DNA of 64,000 bases from Urechis unicinctus. Taxonomy: Eukaryota > Annelida > Polychaeta > Xenopneusta > Urechidae. The notes under the pieces were generated by a model. It did not search any database. It had not been told where the DNA came from and saw nothing but the letters and a program-made list of their open reading frames with translations. The translations under genes and the position numbers were made by a program. Of the stretch, positions 50,424 to 62,654 are shown piece by piece (positions within the stretch are counted from its first letter, which is position 1; each line of letters starts with the position of its first letter). Location of the stretch: assembly GCA_034190875.2 (NCBI GenBank), contig CM067344.1, positions 74,169,178 to 74,233,177 on the forward strand, in the 5' to 3' direction.

Positions 50424-51990
50424 CTACATTATGGTGTATTGCCAGTCATAGGGTATCTCTGAGAAAAAGTCGCGGCAAGCCATCTCAATATCCAACGCAT
50501 CCTTAAATTGCAGAAAAGTCTGCCAGCTGTTGAGACGTGATTCTCCCTGTGGTTTAGGTGTAATCGTGTGCCTCGTGGAAGCTTTCCTCGTAATCCGATT
50601 TGCGTTTGGGGATACGTGTCGTTTGGTTTTTGTCACAGTACCCGGTCTGTGACGGTTTGGACCGTTACCACCTCGTGTCGTATTTGCCGAAGCGTCTTGG
50701 TTGGTTGACTGAAGAGCATGCGCAGTTCGAACTTTCCAAGTCGTTAACCGCGTTGCGTTGTTAGGGAGTTCATCCCCATCCCCCCTGCCCGAGGTGGATG
50801 TGGTAAAATTTGTTGAAAATTTCCCAAAATTCCCAACATCGATACCATTCGCAGTCAGTTTGCGGGCAAGAATGAGTTTGAGTGTACCAGCGTCGGTGCC
50901 TGTAAGGCGTGCCGTCTTCTCTAAATAGTCCACTGGATGTATCATAAAATCATCGGAGATTATTTGCATTGATTGTCCAGGATAGTTGGTCTCCACAGCA
51001 CATCCCAGTTGGTAGTCACTCAGCACATTCTGACAGTAGGTCTGAGCAATGCGAGAGATGTTAGATCTTTCGAATTCGCCCCTGGACCAAGGGGACTTGA
51101 GTCGAGACTTCACTGCCCCACGTGGGTCGCGAAATAAATGCATTAGGCGAAAATCTGGATATTTACTGAAGAAGTATTCCACAGCGTTCATCGATGCCCT
51201 AACGGTCTTGACAAGACGCACGTTCGAGGACTGGCATGGTTTGTCAAGCTGATGTCGTGCGCATAAACGGGCCAGGGTCTCGAATCGACCGACACAAGCA
51301 AAATACTTGGAGAACATGTCAATATCCTTGTACGAAAACCCCTCATGTTGCTGACTTTTGTTGACGTATGTATTGAAATGACCGTTCGTGAACATTATCT
51401 GTCTGCATTTCAGGAGTCTGGCGGAGTCCGCATGGAAATGTCCCCCACATAGCCCGTGAATGTGATCCAGGCACATTTTGAGCGTCTTGTCATTGATAGA
51501 CATTTTTTTGTCATCGACCGTAAGTCCAGTGGTCAGACACTTTTGGTAGCCATCACGAGCCTTGCCGCCAAACATGAACCAGAAAGGATGGATGAGAAAT
51601 TGGACTGGCCAGTGCTTAGCCATGGAACATTGATAGACTATGTCGAGTGTCCACTGCACTGCGCTCAACTCAACACGGTCAGCAACCCTGATACAGACTA
51701 ACAGACTCATTTATACAAGCTTATAAAAACTCAAGTATCTTGACTCTGCATTGTTAGTGTCATAGTTCACCTGATAGCCCCTTGTGGAGTGTTAAATATG
51801 TCAGAGGGAATGTTCCAGCCAGGGTCGGTTCCATAGAGTCCTGTGTAAGTTAGGTCGAGAGGTTCGTAGAGGAAGAACTGCCCAGGAAGAGTGCCCAGAG
51901 AATTACCAATAACAGACGATCCGGTTCGCTGGTATCCCAGAAGGAGGACGAATACGGGCCCTTTGCCAGTAAGTTGCTTGTATTCAGTGA
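50424..51990 (-). CDS. Carbohydrate 6-O-sulfotransferase (CHST-like)
   Basis: Two exons: 51990-51771 and 51687-50424, with an 83-bp GT-AG intron in phase. Exon 1 carries the 5'-phosphosulfate-binding loop (GYQRTGSSVIG) after TGKGPVFVLL. Exon 2 carries the 3'-phosphate-binding motif (LMHLFRDPRGAVKSRL) and YCQNVLSDYQLG. The C-terminal NSWQTFLQFKDALDIEMAC resembles the closing WR...L helix of GlcNAc/Gal-6-O-sulfotransferases. The family transfers sulfate from PAPS to sugars in the Golgi. The membrane anchor is missing, so an upstream exon is expected; exon 1 begins after CAG at 51991-51993. A Thr/Ser/Arg-rich insert of about 80 residues (GRGDGDELPNN onward) before the last helix is unusual. No frameshift. 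Confidence 0.85.
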
Positions 51991-52495
51991 CTGGAGTCTA
52001 GAACAAACGGCCAAATTGAGGGTCCATTCTCTTGGAAGCAGAAATTTTCGAAATGAATCGTCAAGACGTAGAAGTGAAATAGCCAAAGAATAAAGTTACA
52101 AAATCTTCATATTGTATCCAGGTCAGGGGATAATGTGTCAGTATCTGTTGTCAGAGACATTACTAAGACGTATATCTTAGTAAATCTTATAAATCATTTA
52201 TCAACAATGTCCATTTGCCGCCTCTTGCAATAAAACTTGTGCAAAAAATCTCGCTAATTATGACTTCCACGCAACGTTAATCCCTGAGGGCGACGTATTC
52301 GGCCATTCTGATTTGTCGAGCTTTGTTGGCAATTAAGAAGAATCGGCAACATTATCTATTATCTAGAAATGTCAGTAGATAATAAATTACCATACCGTGC
52401 TATTTGTCGGGTTTTCCTCAAATCTCGAGTTGACATGAGTTATTATAGGATCTTCATAGACTGCGTCTGTAAATAATGAGCAAAGTGGAAATCAA
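51991..52495. other. Upstream of sulfotransferase, no exon found
   Basis: Expected to hold or precede the 5' exon with the transmembrane anchor, but no convincing signal-anchor frame was seen before the minisatellite. Confidence 0.35.
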
Positions 52496-52497
52496 CG

Positions 52498-53035
52498 GAG
52501 ACTGTACACATAATGTACACATGTATGGACTTAGTGTACATAATGCATATACGTATGGACGCAGAGTACATAATGTATATACGTATGGACGCAGTGTATA
52601 TAATGTATATACGTATGGACGCAGTGTATATAATGCATATACTTATGGATCCAGTGTACATAATGTATATACGTATGGACCCAGTGTGCATAATGTATAT
52701 ACGTATGGTCCTAGTATAATGTATATACGTTTGGACGCAGTGTACGTAATGTAAATACCTATGGAACAGGTGTACATAATGTATGTACGTATGGACCCAG
52801 TGTAAATAATGTACATACGTATAGAGCCAGTGCATATACGAATGGAACAAGTGTACATAATGTATATACGTATGGACGCGTTGTACATAATGTATATACG
52901 TATATGGAACAAGTGTACATAATGTATATACGTATGGACGCAGTGTACATAATGTTTATACGTATGAACCCAGTGTACATAATGTATATACGAATGGAAC
53001 AAGTGTACATAATGTATATACGTATGGATACGGTA
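52498..53035. repeat. 30-bp minisatellite, about 18 copies
   Basis: Unit around GTGTACATAATGTATATACG plus TATGGACCCA, with variants. Since 30 is divisible by three, all frames stay open on both strands, giving repetitive pseudo-proteins. Confidence 0.95.
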
Positions 53036-53554
53036 CGCAACAATAGCTGCCATCTGGAACGACAGAGAGCCATTCATTAATTTTCTTCTCTAAATGGACA
53101 CTTTAACAACCTGACAAAGTTGTTCAAGCGCTCAAGCTGGCTGAATCAAAGATAGTCCACCAAGTGAACATGGAGGCTCGGTTCTTTCATCACGCGGGCG
53201 GTGAAAGCACCGGAAACATGGAGTTTATCGTCGTCGTCTACATCACCGTTCACGTAGTTTACCTGAACCTAACTGTATCTACCTATGATGGTGGTTGTGG
53301 CGAAGAGGCTCGTGGGGTGTGGTCGTCAAAAGCGCTCCATCGTAGGCGGGATGTCCGTGTGAAGATTAGTGAACAATCTAGATGCGAAGATAATTGGACA
53401 ATCTAGGCATAGAGGTGTGAATACCACTGCATCAGCGACATGTGATGATTAGGGGACAATTGAAGTGAGAGGATAACTTGACTATCGCTGTGTGCAGACA
53501 TCTTTGCAATCGAGGGGTGAAGATAACAAAACAATAGAGGTATGATTATAACCG

Positions 53555-53884
53555 CACCATGACACACCGCTGAGCCCTGACACTAGGCTGAACCATGACA
53601 CTCAACTGAACCCTGACACTCGATTGAACCCTGACACTCGACTGATTCATGACTCTCAGCTGAACAATGACACTCGGCAGAACCATGAGACTCGACTGAA
53701 CCCTGACACTCGACTGAACCCTGACACTTGACTGAACCCTGACACTCAACTAAACCCTTACACTCGACTGATTCATGTCACTCAGCTGAACATGACACTC
53801 GGCTGAACCCTGACACTCGACTGAACCATGATACACGTCTGAACCATGACACACGTGTGTACCCTGACACCCGACTGAACCATG
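53555..53884. repeat. 20-bp minisatellite, left part
   Basis: Unit TGACACTCGACTGAACCCTG / CATG variants, about 16 copies. It continues after the LTR element at 56859, showing the array was split by the insertion. Confidence 0.95.
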
Positions 53885-54259
53885 TGTTGAGTGTCAAAAG
53901 TACATTATGCCACAACCTTGTCCATCATCGCAACATGCCCCTCTTGGTCATGCCCACGAGTGACCTTCTTGTCACATGCCAGCCCTAGCCCCTATCCTCA
54001 TACATACCCCATATCTTATAGCCACGCCCATCATGTGCGTGCCTTGAGGGAGTCGTATTAACCTTTAAAAATGAGTTCTACCCTGGCCTACGAGCTCGAC
54101 ACTTCTCTCTCCATCTTTTAGACAAAGCTCCATCTTAAATTCTTAATTCATAGTAATCAATAAAGTTTCTACGAAACTCTACGGCTGAAGTTCGTGTTGC
54201 TTCTTCAATATCCTCAAGCACGTGTGGCACATCACCACACCACAGATTTCGATACGATC
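53885..54259 (+). repeat. 5' LTR
   Basis: 375 bp with AATAAA at 54159-54164. About 80 percent identical to the 3' LTR by eye, with indels, so the insertion is old. Confidence 0.93.
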
Positions 54260-54332
54260 TGGTGGAGAATCCATTCGATTGAATTTGAAATGAGCATCCA
54301 GGGTATTAATAAATACATTCCTCAGTTAATAT

Positions 54333-54584
54333 ATGACGGTGAACCTAAGTGTAGCCTTGACGAATGCTCGTGACAATCATGATCTAGCCTGTTTGCAGGT
54401 GAGATTCTTAGCGCAGCAATATCAGCGTTGTCGAGAGGGAGACAAAATACAGCCTGAACATACTCCTGGTCTTCTGAAGGCGCATGAGATGGCCACCCGT
54501 GAATGTATTGAGTATTGCAAGGAAAAGACTAGGTCGCGTGATGCATTACAGAACAACATTAATGATGAAATTCATAAAGAATGA
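54333..54584 (+). CDS. Possible small Gag-like frame, 83 aa
   Basis: First frame inside the LTR element, starting at ATG 54333 about 75 bp after the LTR. The peptide is helical and charged with Cys residues (ACLQVRFLAQQYQRCREGDK, RECIEYCKEKTRSRD). No zinc knuckle or known Gag domain. By position it could be the packaging protein of the element; identity not established. Confidence 0.4.
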   Translation: MTVNLSVALTNARDNHDLACLQVRFLAQQYQRCREGDKIQPEHTPGLLKAHEMATRECIEYCKEKTRSRDALQNNINDEIHKE

Positions 54585-54603
54585 ACATTCACTGTTGCTC
54601 TAA

Positions 54604-56205
54604 ATGGAAACATCGTTTGAATCTCTGCCTTCTTCCGTCGACCAAATAACTCTTCCTACGCCTCTGCCTTCCTCCGTCGACCCACCAACTCCTCCTACTC
54701 CTCTCCTCCTCGAACCACAACTCCACCTCCTCTGCCTTCCTCCGTCGACCCATCACCAACTCCTCCTACTCCTCTGCCTTCCTCCGTCGACCCATCACCA
54801 ACTCCTCCTAGCTTCTCCCGTCGACCCATCAGCAACTCCTCCTACTTCTCTGCCTACTCCGTCGAACCTACTCTGTGGATCATTTATCTTCCGTCTGAAA
54901 CCCATCACCAACTCCTCCTACTCCTCTAGCTTCTTCCGTCGAACCATAACCAGCTCCTCCTACTCCTCTGCCTTCTTCCGTCGACCCATCACCAACTCCT
55001 CCTACTTCTCTGCCTTCTTCCGTCGAACCATAACCAACTCCTACCTACACATAGCCATCTCTGCCTTCTCTGCAGCCGCATATTTTAGATGAATGATCCA
55101 CGACATCAACCAACTCCTCCTACTCCTCTGCCTTCTTCCGTCGACCCATCACCAACTCTTCCTACTCCTCTGCCTTCTTCCGTCGAACCACAACCAACTC
55201 CTCCTACTCCTCTGCCTTCCTCCGTCGTCCCATAACCAACTCCTCCTACTCCTCTGCCTTCCTCCGTCGACCCATCACCAACTCCTCCTAAGCTTCTCCT
55301 CGACCCTCAGCAACCCCTCCTACTTCAACTACTCTGCCGACTTCCGTCAACCCGTCACCCATCACTCCCAGCTTCTCCTCGAACCTAACCACTCCTCCTA
55401 CTCCTCTCTGCCTTCTTCCGTCGACCCATCACCAACTCCTCCTACTTCTCTGCCTTCTTCCGTCGAACCATAACCAACTCCTCCTACTCCTCTGCCTTCT
55501 TCAGTAGACCCATCACCAACTCTTCCTACTCCTCTGCCTTCTTCCGTCGAACCATAACCAACTCCTCCTACTCCTCTGCCTTCCTCCGTCGACCCATAAC
55601 CAACTCCTCCTACTCCTCTGCCTTCCTCCGTCGACCCATCACCAACTCCTCCTACTCCTCTAGCTTCTCCCGTCGACCCATCAGCAACCCCTCCTACTTC
55701 AACTACTCTGCCGACTTCCGTCTACCCATCACCAGCTCCTCCTACTCCTCTCTGTCTTCGACCCATCCGTCGACCCATCATCAACTACTCCTACTCCTCT
55801 GTCCTCCTCTGTCTTCCGTCGACCCATCACCAACACCTCCTACTCCTCTGTCTTCCTCCGTCGACCCATCACCAACTCCTCCTACTCCTCTGTCTTCCTC
55901 CGTCGACCCATCAACAACTCCTACTACTCCTACTCCTCTGCCGACTTCAGTTGACCCACCAACAGCTTTCGGTCTTACCTCTCGGCCCACCTCATTCACA
56001 CCGTCCCCAGAAGCCCCAAGTCCTGCTATGCTGCCAACCTCTGTTAACTCATCGTATACCCCTCCAGGTTCTGATTCAAAGCTTTCTTCTATCCCAACAT
56101 TATCTACCCTTCCCATCTCTGATCCTATACTCACTTCTGCACATACATCACCAAAACCTCTCAATAGGGATCCTACATTGAATTCTTCCCCGGCATTACA
56201 GTAAT
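54604..56205 (+). CDS. Proline-rich repeat region of LTR element
   Basis: About 1.3 kb of a 42-bp minisatellite (54640-55950, unit containing CCTTCCTCCGTCGACCCATC) that in one + frame reads PSSVDPSPTPPTPL. Indels shift the frame, so no single frame spans it. After the array one frame runs LTSRPTSFTPSPEAPSPAML to GLNRDPTLNSSPAL-type text and stops at TAA 56203-56205. It could be an expanded Pro/Ser/Thr-rich linker of a former Gag, now a pseudogene. Confidence 0.4.
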
Positions 56206-56443
56206 AATAGTAGCAGAAATAACATATGGGAAAATAATAATATAAATGCTTTAATTTGATTGATTAATAATAAATCAAGATTTGTAATATACCGTTAAAC
56301 CATTTGCTATATAAAGTACACTTCCGACTCGCAATACAGTCATTTCCATATCATCCAACCCTAAGTTTAGAAAGTCCCCATATTATTTTGCTTTTTCCAC
56401 CCATGAAGGGTCCTCTTTTCTTTTGTTGATATTCATCCACTTT
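56206..56443. other. Internal non-coding region of LTR element
   Basis: AT-rich leader to the polypurine tract. Nothing else seen. Confidence 0.5.
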
Positions 56444-56457
56444 AAAGGAAAGGGAGA
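56444..56457 (+). promoter_or_regulatory. Polypurine tract
   Basis: AAAGGAAAGGGAGA immediately before the 3' LTR, the usual plus-strand primer position. Confidence 0.85.
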
Positions 56458-56858
56458 TGTTGAGTGTCAAAAGTACGTTATGCCACAACATTGGCCATCA
56501 TCATAACGTGTCCCTCTCGTTCATACCCACGATTGACCTGCATGTCACCTACCAGCCCCACCCCCTCTCCTCATACATACCCCACATCTAATAGCCACGC
56601 CCATCCTCTAACCAGGCTACTGCATGTCCCATGAGAATTGTCGTTGAGGGAACCGTTTTAACCTTCAAAAATGAGTTCTCCCCTGCCTCCGAGCTCGACA
56701 CTTCTCTCTCTATCTTTTAGGCAAAGCTCCATCTTAGATTCTGAAGTCATAGTAATTAATAAAGTTTCTTCTAACCCCTACGCCTAAAGTTCGTGTTCAT
56801 TCATCAACATCCTCAAGCGCGTGTCGCCCATCACCACACCATAGATTGCGACACTACA
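56458..56858 (+). repeat. 3' LTR
   Basis: 401 bp, with AATAAA at 56758-56763. It is longer than the 5' LTR by a segment around 56615-56640. Confidence 0.93.
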
Positions 56859-57030
56859 CATGACACTCGGCTGAACCATGAAACTTGACTGAACCATGAC
56901 ACTGAGCTGAACCATGACACTGAGCTGAACCATGACACTTAGCTGAACCATGACACTCGCCTGAAACATGACACTCGGCTACACCCTGAGACTCGCCTGA
57001 ACCATGACATTCGGCTGAATCATGTAACTC
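56859..57030. repeat. 20-bp minisatellite, right part
   Basis: Continuation of the 53555-53884 array (GAACCATGACACTCGGCT-type units). Confidence 0.93.
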
Positions 57031-57125
57031 GACTGAAGTGTGTCTGTAGTAATGTTGCACTCAAAAAGTCTCTCGTCAGCAACTTTCAGATGTGAGCGTT
57101 TTGGCAGGACAGACTTATCGTACGA

Positions 57126-57383
57126 TTATGTTCTTGAAGCACAAAATCTTAATTCTCGGGCCCTATTTAGCTCACAATGAAAACGCTCGTAAATATACGA
57201 GCTGATAAGGCGTTTTCTCTGTGTCACAGCACCTGGGTCCCTCTCACGTGTCGCCTCCACGTTAGCGTGCGCCCATCCCAACAAATCATACCAAAAACGC
57301 ATATGCCCGCCAAGGGCGCGGTTCGTTACCAGTAAGTTCTCAATCACATTTGACTGGCAGTAGCCCAACAGACCAACAGTCAT
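57126..57383 (-). CDS. Unrecognised 85-codon frame
   Basis: High-complexity peptide (NVIENLLVTNRALGGHMRFW, YDLLGWAHANVEATRERDPG) that looks more protein-like than neighbouring frames. No family recognised. It may be an exon or element fragment. Confidence 0.25.
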   Translation of the reverse strand: MTVGLLGYCQSNVIENLLVTNRALGGHMRFWYDLLGWAHANVEATRERDPGAVTQRKRLISSYIYERFHCELNRARELRFCASRT

Positions 57384-59095
57384 ATCGAGAGGAGGTACTG
57401 TCTCCCAAACCTGATTCTAAATCCAAATAAAGGTCAGTTATGGCTCACTCAAACCTGAAACAAATTCTACTTCTGCGATATAATGTTTGGGGGACGTTTT
57501 CACACGTGGGCGTTTTCCCCCCTGGATGAAGAATTGTCACTTCTGCACATGCGCAATTGTGATTTTTAGAGCTCACGGATAGCGTGAGCATTCAAACCGT
57601 GCGTGTACCACTGGCAGCCACACCCGAACTGAAAACGCTTGTAAAAAACGGGGCAATGAAATAGCGAGCTCTGATCGGAGCTGGTATTCAGATTGTCTTA
57701 TCAGAGCTCGCGATTTCTATGTCCCGGATGAAGGGCTGATTATCCATTTTGATATATGAAGGCAAAAGTTGCTGAAAGTGCATGAAGTAATGTTGACTTA
57801 TAGCTTGAGTTGAAAAAGATTAATCAGAATTACAAGAGTGCCGACCTTTTTCTGGATTAGTATGCAGCGCTGTATAAAAGTGTTCATACAATTAACAATT
57901 AAATCCTGGATTTGATGAAAAAGATAGATGCGGCTATAAGCAATGACAGCCTGAGGAATAACCCTCTGTTATAAAATGATGTATCAGTAAGCTGAAAGGG
58001 AACAAAATCGATGGCAACCGTAGGCTTTTTTCTGACCCCTTGATTAACGGAACGACCCAGTTCGATAGTACGTTACGTATACTATTTTATGCAATGATTG
58101 TTCATGGCCATATTCCAAATGACTTGATGAACTCGCGTACCAGTACATACTTTATTATGTCTTCCAACGATGGTGACATATTGCTTAACCAGAATTTTTT
58201 TTTCTTTTTTCTATTTTTTTTCCAGTCAAGGTTTTTCGGGCTTTTCTCCGGAACGGTTAAACATATCAACATGAAATTTTGGGGAAGGATAGATCAAGTT
58301 GGGACACAACTGCCGATCCAGTTTGACGCGCATGCGCAGTGTTGGAGATTTATGGGAACGATTTTTCACCGATTTTTCCCCCCATTTTATGTAACTATCT
58401 CCTCCATAACTACTGCAGTTACGATCATATGAATTATATGGTTGTAACAAGCAATAATCGTAGCATGGAATAGGCGAAAAAATACTTGTTTTCACCTTTT
58501 GTACTTTGTATAACGACATGTATTTTAGCGTACCTATCGCGATTTTTGCTACGAGTTCTCTCCTCGCTGATATCTCTGAAACGGCTGAATTTACGCACAT
58601 GAAATTTTGTCAGTATTTAGAACTTGGCCTCGTGATAATGATTGCAACAGTATTTTTAGCATTCACAGTAACACAAAACAGTAAAAAGGACGATTAGTTT
58701 CAAGGTTTTCTACTGCAGCAGCTTAGCGTGCAAGCTATCTGCAGTTCGTGTTTAAGTAGGACAAACCTTACGAAATCGACCAGAGGCATTCATCGCTTTC
58801 GCCCTGTATTGACATGGCTTAGGGGTCATGTCAAAACATCTAAGCGGCAGCAGTTTGTTACATCTATATATATATTTTTTTGTTTGTTTAGAGAAAACAT
58901 TTGGTTGTGTAATATTGTTAATACCGTATTGCTGGTCGTCCAGGCTTGCTGTTTGAAGACATGCCGTTGGCGCTTGTGCCGACTCTAAGTAGGCCAAACA
59001 TTACGTAATCGACCAGTGGCGTGTGTGTGCGCTCGGTTTTCGATGCCAAGCTTCCGAGCTGTATGTATATGTGTATATTTATAAGTGTGTGGGTG
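57384..59095. other. Intergenic with hairpin and dispersed repeats
   Basis: An 18-bp inverted repeat with one mismatch lies at 57658-57675 and 57700-57717 (AGCGAGCTCTGAT core). Text near 58750-58790 and 58993-59015 shares 'TTACG(A/T)AATCGACCAG(A/T)GGC'. No gene supported. Confidence 0.5.
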
Positions 59096-59097
59096 TT

Positions 59098-59250
<153 letters not shown>

Positions 59251-59763
59251 TTTTTACCACCTTCACATCAGAGAATAGAAAAATCGTCATCATACTGAAT
59301 GTATGTTGGACATATACTACTAATTGTATAAGAAGCCTTACACTGACCTGTGAAGAAATAATTATATCCAAAAAATAGCACACCTAGGACGACAATGGAC
59401 AGAGCTGCCCTCCGGCGTTTGAACCACCGCATGACTGAACCACGCGAGGCAAGAACCCTGCCCTGTTCGGTTTCGCCAGACTGATATATGTGATATACTT
59501 AAAAATCATTGAACATGTCACTGTCTCTCGCACCGTTGAATGCGTGTTCATGGTATGGCACGGGGTAAGGGACATCACTGAAGCGCCATACGCAGCCGGT
59601 ACATCGAATAGGCAGGGGTATATGCACACGCGCACCCTTGATTGTTGGTTTACCGGCTTCCGATATCAAGGATGTTCGATAAAACTCCTAGTCAAGTGGA
59701 TAACAGAGTGCCTTTATTGAGCGATAATGGGAATAAAAATCTGACGTAATGTGGTAACTGGTA

Positions 59764-59890
<127 letters not shown>

Positions 59891-59975
59891 CAGATACACA
59901 ATTCCAAAAAATACAACAAAGTTGGTATATGAGTAGGGAATTAGGCAGGTAGGGAAGATACAATGGGAGACATTA

Positions 59976-60472
59976 AACATAGTTCGGTATTGACATCAAG
60001 TTAAAGGCATAATTTGTAGGAGTCAGATTTCCATTCCCCTAGCACTTAGATAAGTTCTCCGGGTAGCCCCGCTTTGAACATGGCCGTCGCTCCGCCCGTG
60101 CGAAAGCTGTGAGGGCTGTAGTCGGCACTTGGTACACCAGAAATCTGGAGGTGGTGTTTCAAATGTTTGTTGAACTAATCATGATAAAGGGTGCGGATGC
60201 CAGAAGGGGTCGAAGAGAAGAGGAGATTCTGGACACAGGCTGGGATCAAATAGGAGCACCCGGTATAAAGCTGTCACGGGGCACGATGAGTGGTCAGCGA
60301 TGTAGGGGAGCGGGAGATGTGGGTTGCGTTCACGGAACTGAATTGTCTTTGACGACTTCTGAGATATGGCCATGATGAGTATGATGTATAGGTCTTTGCG
60401 ACATAGGTGCTTCTTGGCGTCAAAGCCGGACAATGACCGTACTCTTCCACAAATATCGTTGAAGAAGAGCAT
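59976..60472 (-). pseudogene. Tyrosine recombinase, C-terminal catalytic part
   Basis: Frame 60472-60179 shows DICGRVRSLSGFDAKKHLCR, SKTIQFRERNPHLPLP and CPVTALYRVL. After a stop, the sequence continues in frame as SPHSFRTGGATAMFKAGLPG then ELI, and after another stop VLGEWKSDSYKLCL. HSFR-TGGAT is the HxxR box and the Tyr in SDSY the expected nucleophile of phage-integrase-like recombinases used by Crypton, DIRS/Ngaro and related eukaryotic elements. At least three in-frame stops. No reverse transcriptase or other partner is nearby, so the element class is open. Its 5' flank (60478-60573) is duplicated at 62346-62462. Confidence 0.75.
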
Positions 60473-60477
60473 TCAAA

Positions 60478-60573
60478 GTTCGAATGATTATAACAGGGAT
60501 TACTGCTCCATGCATTTATAGTCAAGAATCTACATTTTTGTAGTAATGTATGTCGGCACGTTAGAGCAGATGA
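60478..60573 (+). repeat. Dispersed repeat, copy 1
   Basis: Contains CGAATGATTATAACAGGGAT and GAATCTACATTTT; matched in the same orientation at 62346-62462. It lies next to the recombinase remnant, so it may be part of that element. Confidence 0.8.
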
Positions 60574-60676
60574 ATAAGTGGTATATGTGTACATATATAT
60601 ACATAGAAATATGGATGTATATATTTATATATACATATCAATATATTCATATATATATATACACATACACACACAT

Positions 60677-60911
<235 letters not shown>

Positions 60912-61496
60912 TATAGATCAGTCTCCTAATAAGTGAATCCGGGAATGGATTGACTTAATGACGCTACAAGCTCACGTTTATATTAATCAAAGGGACGCGT
61001 CTGTGAATTAATGTATATTGATGATTATACAATACAGAGAGTATGTCAGAGAGCGACAAAGCTGATGAGATAATAAATGAGATAACATCGTAAATGCTAC
61101 TATGTTAGCGCATCTTCCAGATAGGACTGATAACTTAAAGAGTGTGCCTTATTAATGTTGTCATACATGGAATGTGAGGTGTATGCTATGCTGTATAGTA
61201 TATATCTACCACACGTTGTAATATCTCACCTCGTACCACATTCCAGTGTATTCGAGTCACGTCCTCTTAAGTGATCACCCTCAACTGAAGAGTTACGCTG
61301 ATGTCATAGTCGATTAACTTTATTTCAAGATTGTTAACCACATATATATCGTTGAAGAAAAGCATTCATAGGTAGTATGCACTAGACCGCTTATTGCGTA
61401 CCTTATGGGCGACGCTTGACATCAGCCCGTGTTATACCATGTGTGCTAGTTTTGTCAACATAAAGCATTCCTGAATATCTCCATTGAGGTCAAACT

Positions 61497-62322
61497 GTTA
61501 CGATCCAACTTGAAATCCGGTCAATTTTAAAATTGTCCTGACCCAACTAGAAATTGCAAGTTGGGTTGACCCACTTTAAAATTGAACGGCGGGTTGGCAT
61601 GCACGAATGGTATGGAAAGCGGCAGCGCGTTTATTACACTATCGGCTCGTTGCGCTAAAGTAAATCGCAAGGCATGGCGATACAGACTGCGTTCGCTGAT
61701 GTAATCGTAAGGCTGAATTTACCTCCGCCCAGTAGAAATGTGTTTTCATCCGATGTCTGTCTGTTTGTTTGTCTGTTAGCAAAGATATATCGAAAAGTTA
61801 TGAATAGATTGTAATGAAGCCTTCAGGGATCAATGGTCACGTACCAAGGACGAATGCAATAGAGAAATAAACAAATCTTAATAGCACTCCATTGCTCTCT
61901 CTCTTACACGCCTCGCGGAACGGTGTTTGATCTCCGACCTTGACCGTTATTTTAAGTTGTGGAAGGCAAATGGCTGACCCGATTTAAGTATGTGCAGTAT
62001 ATATCGGCATATTGTGATTGGTTGTATAGGACTACCACGGTACTCCATATACGCTTCACCATGGGGAAATAGCGACTTTACGTGTATTATAAGAATCGAA
62101 AAGCAAGATCGTCAGAATAGGCTGAGGTGGCACGTAAATATAATTGAAATGATGATTATAAAGATCGGTTAAAGAAAATGGACCGTGTACATTCGGCATT
62201 TCTTCAACTGACACATTCAAGGCATTCGGCTGGCCAATTTTAAAATGGGTCAACCCAACTTTAAATTTCAAGTTGGGTCAGGACAATTTTAAAATTGACC
62301 GGATTTCAAGTTGGGTCGTGAC
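61497..62322. mobile_element. MITE-like element with about 90-bp TIRs
   Basis: 61497-61586 and 62234-62322 are inverted copies built from GACCCAACTTGAAATCCGGT and TCAATTTTAAAATTGTCCTG. The 826-bp span has no transposase. The arms contain internal palindromes (CAATTTTAAAATTG). No clear target duplication. Confidence 0.85.
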
Positions 62323-62345
62323 AAAACGATTGCATGTTTACATAA

Positions 62346-62462
62346 ACCGAATGATTATAACAGGGATCACTGCTCCATTGCATTTATAGTTAAGAATCTA
62401 CATTTTGTCTACATGTGTTCTTGTGGAAGTAATGTCTGTCGGCACTTTAGAGCAGATGGAGG
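62346..62462 (+). repeat. Dispersed repeat, copy 2
   Basis: Direct match to 60478-60573, with a 20-bp insertion. Confidence 0.8.
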
Positions 62463-62654
62463 TTCTGGTCAACATTACAGCGAAAAAATATATTGTTTGA
62501 GCAGCCTACCATACTCGCTCTGGTCATATAATAGATGCAAGTGGCAGCTTAAACAGTCATTCATTCCCCCAAGTATTTATTATTTAGCGACGGTTCATTC
62601 AACTTTATGCAGTGCTGTAATAAAGCGTGTAATCTATACTCACTACAAAACACA

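Larger units (their letters stand above)
53885..56858 (+). mobile_element. Non-autonomous LTR retrotransposon
   Basis: 5' LTR 53885-54259 and 3' LTR 56458-56858 both start TGTTGAGTGTCAAAAGTAC. The 3' copy ends ACA, and both carry AATAAAGTTTC. A putative primer-binding site (TGGTGGAGAATCC) starts directly after the 5' LTR. A polypurine tract (AAAGGAAAGGGAGA) directly precedes the 3' LTR. A 4-bp target duplication CATG flanks the element (53881-53884, 56859-56862). No protease, reverse transcriptase or integrase is present, so it depends on another element. Confidence 0.95.

Noticed and set aside
51049-51701. Plus-strand frames opposite the sulfotransferase
   Set aside because: Shadow frames; the minus strand carries recognisable motifs.
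52443-53077. Open frames over the 30-bp repeat on both strands
   Set aside because: Unit length is a multiple of three, so frames stay open without selection.
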